This document shows positions 54,601 through 64,000 of a DNA stretch of 64,000 bases, piece after piece. The position numbers were made by a program, and so were the translations under genes. How positions within the stretch are numbered: position 1 is the stretch's first letter; each line of letters starts with the position of its first letter. This DNA is from Paramecium octaurelia (taxonomy: Eukaryota > Ciliophora > Oligohymenophorea > Peniculida > Parameciidae). Location of the stretch: NCBI GenBank assembly GCA_905182995.1, contig CAJJDP010000001.1, positions 689,170 through 753,169 on the forward strand. The letters are read 5' to 3'. The notes below the pieces were generated by a model that saw only the letters and a program-made list of their open reading frames with translations, was not told the DNA's origin and ran no database searches.

Positions 54601-57600
54601 TTAAACCATCTCCCACATTTGATTTCAATAGAGACTAATATAAGGGAGTTTCTGACTCACCAGTTGATGGAAAGGATCCAGTATGGACAAAGAAACTGAT
54701 TGGGTCAGATTTGGATGATATTAATGAATATGGTTATTCAATGTGGTTGAGACACATGGCTCATTATCCAGTTTAATTGCCAATAGGATTATATGATAAG
54801 CCCTGGTCATTTGTTGTCAGACTAACTAAGAATCAATAACTATAAGATATTACAGTTGGAGATCGAGTCTTGGCTAATTGGTTATATAATGGCAATTACT
54901 ATCACTTTACAACTTATCATCAAAATAATCCAAACTTGATTTAGAATATCAACAATCCAGATGATATCGATGGAATTTGGTATTATTTACACTTTGCTCA
55001 CAGTCTCGGCAGGAAATAGTCAGTAGGTTTCTTACATAATGGACAAAAGTTGAATAAGGTTGTTTTTGCAGCTGAACACATAGCACCAACTTTCCTATAA
55101 TTATATTTGGGAGGAGTTAATCTCAATTATCCAGCATTAAATGGTCAATTTGCTAATGTGATTTTCTCAGTGGGTGATGGAATCTTCAAAAAGGATGAGG
55201 CTGAATTCAATGCATTCTTTAATGACCTCAAATAACCAGATGCCTTCAACAGAAATCTTGTAACCAAGAATATTATTGAAGCGCCATCAGAATTCGGAAA
55301 GGATACTGCTATAAATGAAAAGGTTTTCACTGAATTTGCTTTGGTAGGTGAGTACTCATGGTCAGGATGGTTCAAATGGACTCCAACAGTCTAATAAGCC
55401 TGGCATTTAATGGTGAGATTGTCAAGTCTTCAAAACTCTGCTGATTTAAAATTCTTAGGAGACAGAGTCTTGAGTGCATGGGTTGGCTAAGGATATCTCC
55501 ATTTCACTTGTTATAGTGCTATCAACATCGTTGTTGGTGGATATCCAAATCAAAATTAGAATATCAATTACGAGACAGATTATACAAAGTGGCATTTTGT
55601 TTACTTTGGATATTCAAGACCACAAAGATTAGCACATGCTAAAGTAGAATTTAAGGACAGAGTTGCTGAATTACAATTCAAAAATACATTCCACTACTTA
55701 CCAAATAAATTCTCACTTAATGTTGCCAAGGATAAATTCTATGCAGCATATAGTGGTAATATTGCACATTTAAGATTGAATGGAGGTGATGGTGCTTTTG
55801 ATCCTAAATCTTATCCTGACAACAAATAGGATATCTTCGGATACAATATTGGCAAAGATAATGTCAAAGAGAAAGAACCTGAAGTAGATCCACTTAGATC
55901 ATAAGAAGTATTAGATTCAGCATGGAATCAAGATAAACCAGTCTATTAGACTGAATTCAAGAAGGAGGATCTAGTTGGTATTTAGGAATATGGTTACGGG
56001 TTCTATTATAGACATTTGGAACAATATCCAGTCTAAATGAGAGATGGAAGATTGGATCCATGGTACATGATGTCAAGATTGTCATGGAATAAGGATGAAG
56101 GAAATATTAGAATGGGAGATAGATTATTGGCTACTTGGTAAGAATAAGCTGCTATTTTATTTGTTACAAACAATTTACCAGGAGATTCAAATATGTTAGG
56201 TAGAATTAATGTTGCTGAAAGAGAAGGATTATGGACATTCTTATATTTCAGTTATTCATTGGAAGAATAATTGGCAGTTGGTATTTTGAAATTCGATAAC
56301 AATGATGAAGTATTCCATATTCCAATGAAATGCAATCATGGTAAAGTTGATTATTTGAAATTCACTTTGGGATCTGCACCTCCTCATTTCTATCCCAGAT
56401 TCAATGGTCAGTTTGCTAACTATGCAGTCAAATTAGGACCTGGTGCATTTGTCAAGAATTATGACGCAAAGAAGAAGTATTTACTCAACAGAATCCCACA
56501 TCCAGCTGGTGATGATAATAAATTCAAATAATTCAAAGTTGTTGAAGGTTAGAAATAATTCAAGGGAGAAAGTTAGGATGAAGTTATAGTTGAAATACCA
56601 AATGATTTCAGCAAATTTGCAACAGAATACTCAATTTCAGGATGGCTCAGATGGGATACTCCAGCTCAAGGTGCTCCATGGTACAATGTATTCAGATTAA
56701 GTTTGTATAATGCAGATTTGAATGCTGAAAACAGATTTGGTGATAGAGATTTGGCGTTGTACAAACATAATACTTACTATCAATATCATACTTATAACTA
56801 TAACCCAGGATAACCTTGGACATTTGAACATGTGATTCCTCATGCCGATTAACATTTGGCATGGCACTTCTTCTATTCTGGATATTCAAGAGACAAAGGA
56901 ATTCAATATCATTTCATTTCATTCTAAGAATCTGATGTCGAGAAGGTCTTTGATAAATAGAAGCATCTTATAGTAAATAAACACTTTTTGTCATTTGGTA
57001 AAGATTTCAAGAAATTCTATCCATCACACAGAGGTTTCACTGGTACTGCTAGTATGGTTAATTTGAATTACGGAGAAGGTGCATTTACTATGAAACCATT
57101 CACTAAAAAGAATGACTTATTCTAATTTGCTGATGGAGAAAAGAAATACAGAAAACCATTTTAACTAGTCGAAATCTGGAGTGACAAGAATAAACAAATA
57201 TCCTCCATCTCTGATAGTAATGATATAGTCTATAATGTTGAATTGACAGACGCTAAGGACAATATCAGAGGATTAGATGAATATGGTTGGGTTGCATGGG
57301 TCAGATCATCCAGAACTGAACCAAAGAACTTACCATTTAGACCCCACACTCATTCCATTGCTAGACTTTCAACTTAAAGAGTCAACAAAAATACTCAATA
57401 ACCAGGAGACAGAGTATTAGTCGCATGGTAATATTTCCCAACTTATTATTTCGCCACATACTCTTAAGGAAACTATGATATTGGCTAACAAACTCCATTC
57501 AAGATTGTTGATGGTTACTGGAGATTCATCTCGATGTCTTATAAGAAGGGAGAAGTTAAAGCCTATGTTTACTTTGATGATAAAGACATTGCTGAATTAA

Positions 57601-60600
57601 AATTCGATGTTAAACATGATTTAATTAATGATTATTTGAGATTAACATGTGGTGGAGAGACTGAAGTATTCAAATACAATAACTTCAATGGCCATTTATT
57701 AAACATTGGATTAAGATTAGGTTAGGGATCCCATATACCAACTAAAGATGATCTATTGAGATTTATGTAAGGACCTTGGTAACTACCAGATTCAGTTTAA
57801 ATTGATTAATCAAGAGTCAGTTTGAGTATTTTGAAAGAGAAGAAAGAATTTAAGGCTGATGGTGAACCAGTTTGGGTAACAGTCAAACCAGAGGCAGCCA
57901 GAGGAAAAGATGAATATGCAATTTCAGGATGGGCAAGATGGGTAGACCCAGCATCAATTTAAGCATGGCATTTACTTTATAGAGTATAGATCTTCAATAA
58001 AGATACTGATGGATTAAAGAATGCTGATAGACCAGGAGATAGAACATTGTCATGTTGGAAGGGTTTAGGATTTTTCTATGTTGCTACTTATACAGTTGAT
58101 TAAGGTCATGGTGGAGCATGGAACATTGAGAGAACAAATCCGTATGATGAAGTTATGCACAAGAATTGGGTTTACTTCTATTAAGGATATTCAAGGTCAA
58201 AGTAGAGCGTTCACATTTACATTAAATATCCATCAAGAGAAGTTCACTTTGATGTGCCAGTCAATCACTTTGTCCCAACACAATTCTTTGTTCAATTTGG
58301 TAAAGATTAATGGCATGGTGGATGGAATGGTTTCCTTGAATCTTGGTATTTCAATACTGGTAATGGCGCATACAAGACTACAGATTATGGAGTAGATGAA
58401 TCAGATTAATTATCATTTGGATTTGGTGGAAGAGTAATTCCAAAGCCAAAGAACTGGGAATCAAAGGACTTATTCTAAAACAATTGGGGACCCTCTGACC
58501 AATCATTAGGAAAGGATGTTGAAATAACAGATGATTACATCAATGGATTGACCGAATACGGATATGGAATGTGGACTAGATTTATTTGGAATGGAGAAAG
58601 GAAACTAGTAGACAAACCAGCTTGGATGGCATTATCCAGATTGACATACAGACCAAACTACCAAGGAGATGCTGCTTAGATTGGAGATAGAGTATTAGCT
58701 ATTTGGGTAGGATCTGGTTTCTATCATTTCACTACCTCAGTGCCAGGAAATGGTAATTTGGTAAACAATGTAAACTACAATAATTTATTGGATGGATCAT
58801 GGAATTACATTTACTATGGATATAAGAAATTTGACAAAGGAGGAAGTATAGTAGGACATGTGCTCTTTGGAGGTTCAGCTGTTAGATCAACTACCTTCCC
58901 TGAAATAGTAAATCATACTCCATTATCTGACTATTTGTACTTCTGTGTCGGTAGTTCAGGTGCCAAATTGAGAACAAATTATCATTCATTTAATGGACAC
59001 ATCTCAAATGTTGTGTTGATGTTGGGAGATGGCGCTTTCTACTCCAACCCAGATGATCTAAGGAAAAAATTGCCAGAAATGCCTAAATTCCCATAATTAG
59101 CACCAATCAAAGAAGTCATCTTTTAAGATACAAGGGACATGAAGAGAGAAGTGGGTTAAGTGGCTCCTGTTGAATTTGCTGATAAGTTTGCTGGATAATC
59201 TGAGTATTCAGTGTCAATATGGTTCAAATGGTCTTCAATTGCAAGAGCAACTTGGGAAAATGTTTATACTCTCTCCTACAATGAACCAAATATCAGAGGA
59301 AATCATGTGAGACCAGGAGACAGAGTGTTATCATTATTCTAATATGCTGATCACAGACAATTCTTCAGTACTTACACTACCCCAGATGTTGATGATGCTT
59401 TCTAATAAATCTTCACAGAATGTCCAACTCCAGCTCTTGATTAAATTGCTTGGGTTTATGCTTATTATGCATACAGTAGAAAACTTAACACCGTTTACAG
59501 TTTCTACAAGACTAGAACCACTGAATGTGACAAGAAATTGGTAGCTTTCCACAGAGTACCTAGATACTTAGGATTATATGTTGGAAAGGATGGAATTCAC
59601 ACACCTTACAATGGCAAGTACTAATAAATGTACTTGATGGCTGGAAATGGTGCCTATAGAGACAAGGATATTTTGAGTTTTGATCCATACATTGCAGGTG
59701 CATTAGGAGTCTAATCTAAACCATATAAATGGGCAGACAAGAAGGATGAATTCGAATAGCCATTTGATGGAACCATATAAAAAGAATTTGACCAAGAAGC
59801 AGTAGATGGACATTCAGCCTATGCAATTGGATTCTGGAGTAGATACATGACTGCAATCCCAAAGAGAGTTTTAGATAAACCAGCATGGGTGTCTATAGCT
59901 AGATTCACAGTCAATAGAGACTACTAAGATTAATCAAAGGTTGGAGACAGAACCCTTGCATTATGGTTAGGAAAAGGATTCTACGGATTCAGAACATATA
60001 ATTTGGCTACCAATACTCCAACTATTGCTTAAGATATCAAATATGATGATAAATTAGAAGGAGAATGGAATTTCATTTACTTCTGTTTCGCCAGTTCAAA
60101 ACAACAAGCTATTGGTTATGTTAAATTCGGTGGCTCAGGAGATGTCAGCAGAGTTAACTTCCCTGAAATAACACATAAACCAATTGAAGGCTTTGGTAAA
60201 ATCATAATTGGAAAAGAATTCAGTTACCAAGGATTCAACGGTAAGATTTCACAATTGCAAATGCTCTTTGGTGGACAAGGTTATGCTCCTGATGTAGAGA
60301 CTTTAGAAACCTTGATCAAGACTACTTTCCCATAACCAGATCTCAATATTCCTGATCCTTAGGTTCTAAAAATATAAGAAGATGAAGTGTAAAAGAGAGT
60401 TGGAGATAATCCATAAGTCTCTGAATGGCCAAATCAATATTAAGAGTCTCTTGAATACTCTATCTTCGGATGGTTCAGATATGCTTAACCTAAATTGTAG
60501 AGAGATAACAATGTCTTTTTGAGATTGACAAACAATGAACCAGGTTATAGAAGAGAAGCAGCAATTGTAGGAGATAGGACACTCTTGATTATGTACTAAC

Positions 60601-62471
60601 TAAATGAAGTAGTCTTCTCAACATACACTCTTGGCACTATTGATGATGGTTAAGTGGCTAACATTAGAAAACCTACTCCACTAGGAAACAACTTTGGAGT
60701 TTGGACTTATGTTTGGTTCGGATATAGTTGGCCAAAGAAGGTTGCTTCAGGTATTGTGAAGTTCCCACAAGAAAAGGCTGTTGTTCCATATGAGAATGTC
60801 TTACACATGATACCCAAGTACTTCGCCTTATTTGCAGGATCAGATGGTTTATTAGGTGGATGGGAAGGACCAATGAGAAAAGTAGGAGCAATCTTCGGAA
60901 AAGGAGCTTACATAGATCCAAATAAAGGAAATTATGAAAATATGTTACCAAACTTATTGGGATTGTAAGCAAAGAAAGCAGATTGGAAACCTGCCAAAGA
61001 AGAAATTATTCTTGTTCCAATCAAAGATAGACCAGGATATGATTTGACATTCAAAGATGAAGTAGGTGGTGTCACTGAATATGGCTATGGATTATGGACC
61101 AGATGGTTGATGACAACTCCAGAAAGAATTGTTGAGAAATCTTCATTCCATCAATTAATCAGATTGACTAACACTGAGAGATATGAAGACAATGTTGCTC
61201 TTGGTAATAGAGTGTTGGCAATATGGGCTGGCAAAGGATATTATCACTTCACTACTTATGACAAGAAGACTAACAAGGCATCCATATCTGCTAATTCAAA
61301 TTACGATGACTACCTTGAAGGAAATTGGAACTACATCTATTACTCATTCACTGCATAAGACACACCTAGGGCAGTTGGTTTTGTTCATTTTGGAGATGTA
61401 CCAGGATAGACAGTTGCTAGAATAGAATTAATAGATATTGCTCATAATCCATTAAATGGTTATGCTCGAGTGGTTGTCGCCAATAATGAATTCGGATACC
61501 CAGGATTTAATGGTATGATTACTGGATTAAGAATCTTCTTTGCTTAAGGATTTGTTGGTTCCAAGGAACAATTCTTGAAAGATGTCCTAGCAGTCTAACC
61601 AAAACCATAATTGACAGTTCCTGCTAGAACAGATATCAATGTTTTGAAATAAGAGAAAGTTGTCAATAAGGGTGACTCTGGTATTCCCATTAAATCATAA
61701 TACACTCAATTCTAGGGAGTACTAGAATATGCAGTTTCTGGTTGGGTACAAACTAGAAGAGGATAAATTGATGAATTATCAAGAATGATCTTTAGATTGA
61801 CTATCAATGATCCAGCAATTCAAAAAGATAAATCATTGGCTGGTGATAGGACACTTGCATGTTTCTTATTCAAAGATGCATTAACATTCTCTACCTATGA
61901 TTATGGAGATTTAGATAGCAATGATGATGACTAAAATGATATCCAATGGCCATCCAAGATTGGAGGCAATGGAGGAGAATGGATCTTCTTGTACTTTGGT
62001 TACAATTCTAAAATCAGAAAAGCATTTGCTTACACTCTATTCTTGGATAGAGAATTAGGAAATCAATATAATGATTTGAAACACTTTGTTCCTAATAAAT
62101 TCTGGTTCTACTTGGGAGGAGATGGATTCAATCAATAATTTGAAGGTACAATGTTCAATTGGAATCTCAACTTTGGTGATGGTGCCTTCACAAACAAAGC
62201 TAAATCAGTTATCACCTCATGGCCCTATGAACCTTAACAAAAGGCAGCTGATCAACTTCTCTCAGTCTTACTTGGTAATCAAGGATTGAGCTCTATCAAA
62301 TTGGAAAGAGCAGCCGGACCTGCCTCAGGATAATTGGATGTTAAAGGAGCTAACTCAGGAGTTGTTGAAAAGTCAGCAGGAGCTAAGTCAGGAGTTGCAG
62401 AACAATCACAAGGAGCTCAATCTGGTAAATCTGAGACAGCCCCTGGACCTAAATCAGGATCTTCATAATGA
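39649..62471 (+). CDS. Giant secreted protein, about 7582 aa, 34 tandem ConA/LamG-like domains
   Basis: The gene starts with a signal peptide (MNNKTLLIVLLLACTLGG) split by the first intron. Introns 39701-39723, 39964-39989 and 40238-40262 are followed by one exon of 22,209 nt to TGA 62469-62471; the spliced length is an exact multiple of three. Residues 20-180 are helical with a few Cys, then an acidic Pro/Gln-rich linker. From 40650 there are 34 domains of about 210 residues alternating type A (EYGYGFWMRF start) and type B (EYAFSGWFKW start). Both contain a GDR-x-L-x-x-W motif and a late FPGFNG/YPGFNG block, with aromatic beta-strand patterns typical of concanavalin A/laminin-G sandwiches. 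The tail is a Gly/Ser/Lys-rich repeat without a membrane anchor. All 34 domain starts fall in the same frame. It is probably an extracellular matrix, coat or granule protein. The fold call is inference. Confidence 0.9.
40650..62289 (+). repeat. 17 tandem A-B domain pairs inside the giant gene (period about 1.28 kb)
   Basis: Type A domains start near 40650, 41982, 43272, 44535, 45816, 47091, 48360, 49638, 50910, 52188, 53457, 54726, 55986, 57279, 58554, 59817 and 61077. Type B domains start near 41292, 42618, 43896, 45162, 46449, 47718, 48996, 50268, 51549, 52821, 54081, 55350, 56625, 57912, 59202, 60453 and 61725. A-to-B spacing is 624-648 bp, B-to-A 615-690 bp. Units 2 to 10 share long near-identical DNA runs; units 12 to 17 keep the motifs but have diverged strongly, e.g. 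GYSMW and GWVAW in place of GYGFW. Confidence 0.9.
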
Positions 62472-62842
62472 ATGATTTGATTATTCATATTAAAAAACAT
62501 TATAAATACCATTTTTAAATTATTTAAATCCGTTGTGTTTTTATACCAAACCAAAAGATTAATTGATAATCATCTATTAACTCCAGAATCTGATTTAGGT
62601 TTATCAGTTATTTTAATTGAAATTATATATTTTTTAATAATGCTTTTTATATATTTTAATAAAATAAAATCTTTTTTTTATAAATATTTTAATATTCTGG
62701 CTTTTTCTCTTTCTAATCATCTCTGTACATAAGTAGTTTTATTTTATTAATTTTTTGACGAATATGCGAGCATATATAAGTGAACGATGACATTTAAAGA
62801 AATTCTAATTTTTTTATTTAAATTACGTTTTATATTGAATAT
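62472..62842. other. AT-rich spacer and promoter region
   Basis: 371 bp between the giant gene and the last gene, both on the plus strand. Poly-T and poly-A runs only; no gene or RNA seen. It should hold the 3' end of the first and the promoter of the second. Confidence 0.5.
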
Positions 62843-64000
62843 ATGAGTCATTCACCTAAGGCTTTTACTTGGACTTAGACTTCTTGTACTGTAAAAGTGA
62901 AAAGCAATTACTAAAACCTCGTTTAAACAGTTACTCCAAATCAAGGACCTGTTTGTTTGAAGATTGATACAGAGAGAGAATTCCAACATTCTTGTGATTT
63001 AGGATGGAATTGGCATAAAAGTTGGAATATCCCAAATATCTCTGTTAAATTGAGCCTAAAAAATGATGAATGTGCTTAATGGGTGAACTGTTAGGTAAAA
63101 TAAAAAGAAACCTATTTTTAGGTTCAACTCAAGGCAGTCAAAGAACTCTAAGCAGATCTATTTGAAGAAGTTGGATTAGAAGGAACAACTAATTATGAAT
63201 TAGTAGATGGAAGAGCATTTTTCACAGTAATTTCATCAAACGATTTTAGGGTGTAAAATTTAATAGTACCACTTACAATCATCAAGGCCATAAATTTTAA
63301 TTGCTGTTAATTATTAAAGAAAGAGAGAACATAATTATTTCATTACAATCACCACCTATTTTTGTTGACAGTAGAAAAAGTGCTCGTGATGAACATCGAT
63401 AAATACAATCTATCTCCCCTTTCGAGCCTAAATATTTAGAAAGAAGTTTTTGTAAAAAGGAGAAGTACTAAAATGACATTGTTGATGCCCCTATTGAAAA
63501 TAATGAAAATGGATTATATAATTATTTAACTGCTCCAAATATCAGAAACAAAGTAAAAATATTTATTAATAAAGATAAAACATCCACTATTTCTAGCCTT
63601 AAAGTTTTCAAGATGTTTCAACGTTTACTATATGCCCGATGCTGAAGTTGAAAATCATCTTGTTGAACTACAGAAACAACTTTTGTCCAAATCCCTAATT
63701 TCCCAATATCTATTGGTGTTTTAATCAAATAATAATAGAATTAAGAGAAAGGTATTCTTTATTATATCTTAATTTAGATTGAGGATTCCTTAAATTAGTT
63801 ATTTGGGTAGAGTAAAATCTAAGTTGTGGAAAAGAAACATCTCAATGAACTCATTTACCGTAAATTAGAATTCACTGCAGAGGATTATTAAGGATCTTAT
63901 AATTAATTGACCCTTTTAATGAATTAGTTTACTCTAAGTTAATAATAATCTTTGGAATTTTAATCTTAGATTCTAAATTAAGCGCAATAGTAGGCTATCG
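62843..64000 (+). CDS. Possible CudA-like DNA-binding protein (3' end outside window)
   Basis: A partial gene, about 353 codons visible. The N-terminus MSHSPKAFTWTQTSCTVKV leads into a beta-rich region. The most conserved-looking part is GVKFNSTTYNHQGHKFQLLL followed by ISLQSPPIFVDSRKSARDE, which I associate from memory with the core domain of Dictyostelium CudA and related STAT/Ndt80-like factors; this link is tentative. Later parts are helical and Gln-rich. Introns: 63227-63249, 63553-63574 (ends AAG), 63752-63777 and probably 63095-63121 (27 nt, in frame, so not provable by frame). The gene runs off the window end still open. If the link holds, it is a nuclear transcription regulator. Confidence 0.6.

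Noticed and set aside
40747..62732. Numerous 60-140 codon frames in other frames and on the minus strand inside the giant gene
   Set aside because: They repeat with the domain period and are shadows of the real frame, which carries all 34 domain motifs.

Overview
The window is a stretch of ciliate macronuclear DNA, almost certainly from Paramecium. Genes read through TAA and TAG as glutamine and stop only at TGA. I place 45 introns, all 20 to 32 nt long and bounded GT..AG. The DNA is AT-rich and most genes sit a few tens of bases apart. One gene encodes a trichocyst matrix protein, a Paramecium secretory-granule component. Standard-code readings therefore chop nearly every real gene into fragments. 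All gene models here were joined by eye from frame continuity, splice signals and family similarity, so exon edges are predictions.

Layout: 1-3548 is the C-terminal half of PRP8. It converges on a trichocyst matrix protein (minus) and a small unknown gene (minus), followed by the INO80 ATPase (plus), an AAAP amino-acid transporter (minus), a RING+PHD protein (plus), a cytosolic-type M14 carboxypeptidase (minus), a possible very small gene (plus) and a secreted M14 carboxypeptidase (minus). Next come a 2451-residue cysteine-rich surface protein (plus), a Bre1/RNF20-like ubiquitin ligase (minus), a small unknown gene, and an eIF2D-like factor. These are followed by a tandem pair of NAAA/acid-ceramidase-like amidases, a CNBD potassium channel carrying a zinc knuckle (minus), an AT-rich stretch holding a probable relic gene, a tandem pair of RING-CH membrane proteins, LSM12, a small membrane protein and a small secreted protein.

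From 39649 to 62471 lies one giant gene of about 7582 codons. After a signal peptide and an acidic linker it encodes 34 domains of about 210 residues in strict A-B alternation (17 pairs). Each carries a GDR-x-L motif and has the look of a concanavalin A/laminin-G-like beta-sandwich. The last 22.2 kb is a single uninterrupted exon. The window ends in a partial gene whose conserved block (ending in an SPPIFVDSRKSARDE-like stretch) resembles CudA-type DNA-binding proteins.

Neighbours do not form operons. The genes are mostly independent housekeeping functions (splicing, chromatin remodelling, histone ubiquitylation, translation) interleaved with secreted or surface proteins typical of a ciliate cortex: trichocyst matrix, cysteine-rich antigen-like protein, amidases, carboxypeptidase and the giant repeat protein. 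The tandem amidases and tandem RING-CH genes are local duplications. The gene-poor AT-rich gaps (24578-25552, 34469-35148, 38828-39648) and the relic are what would be expected from gene loss after duplication.
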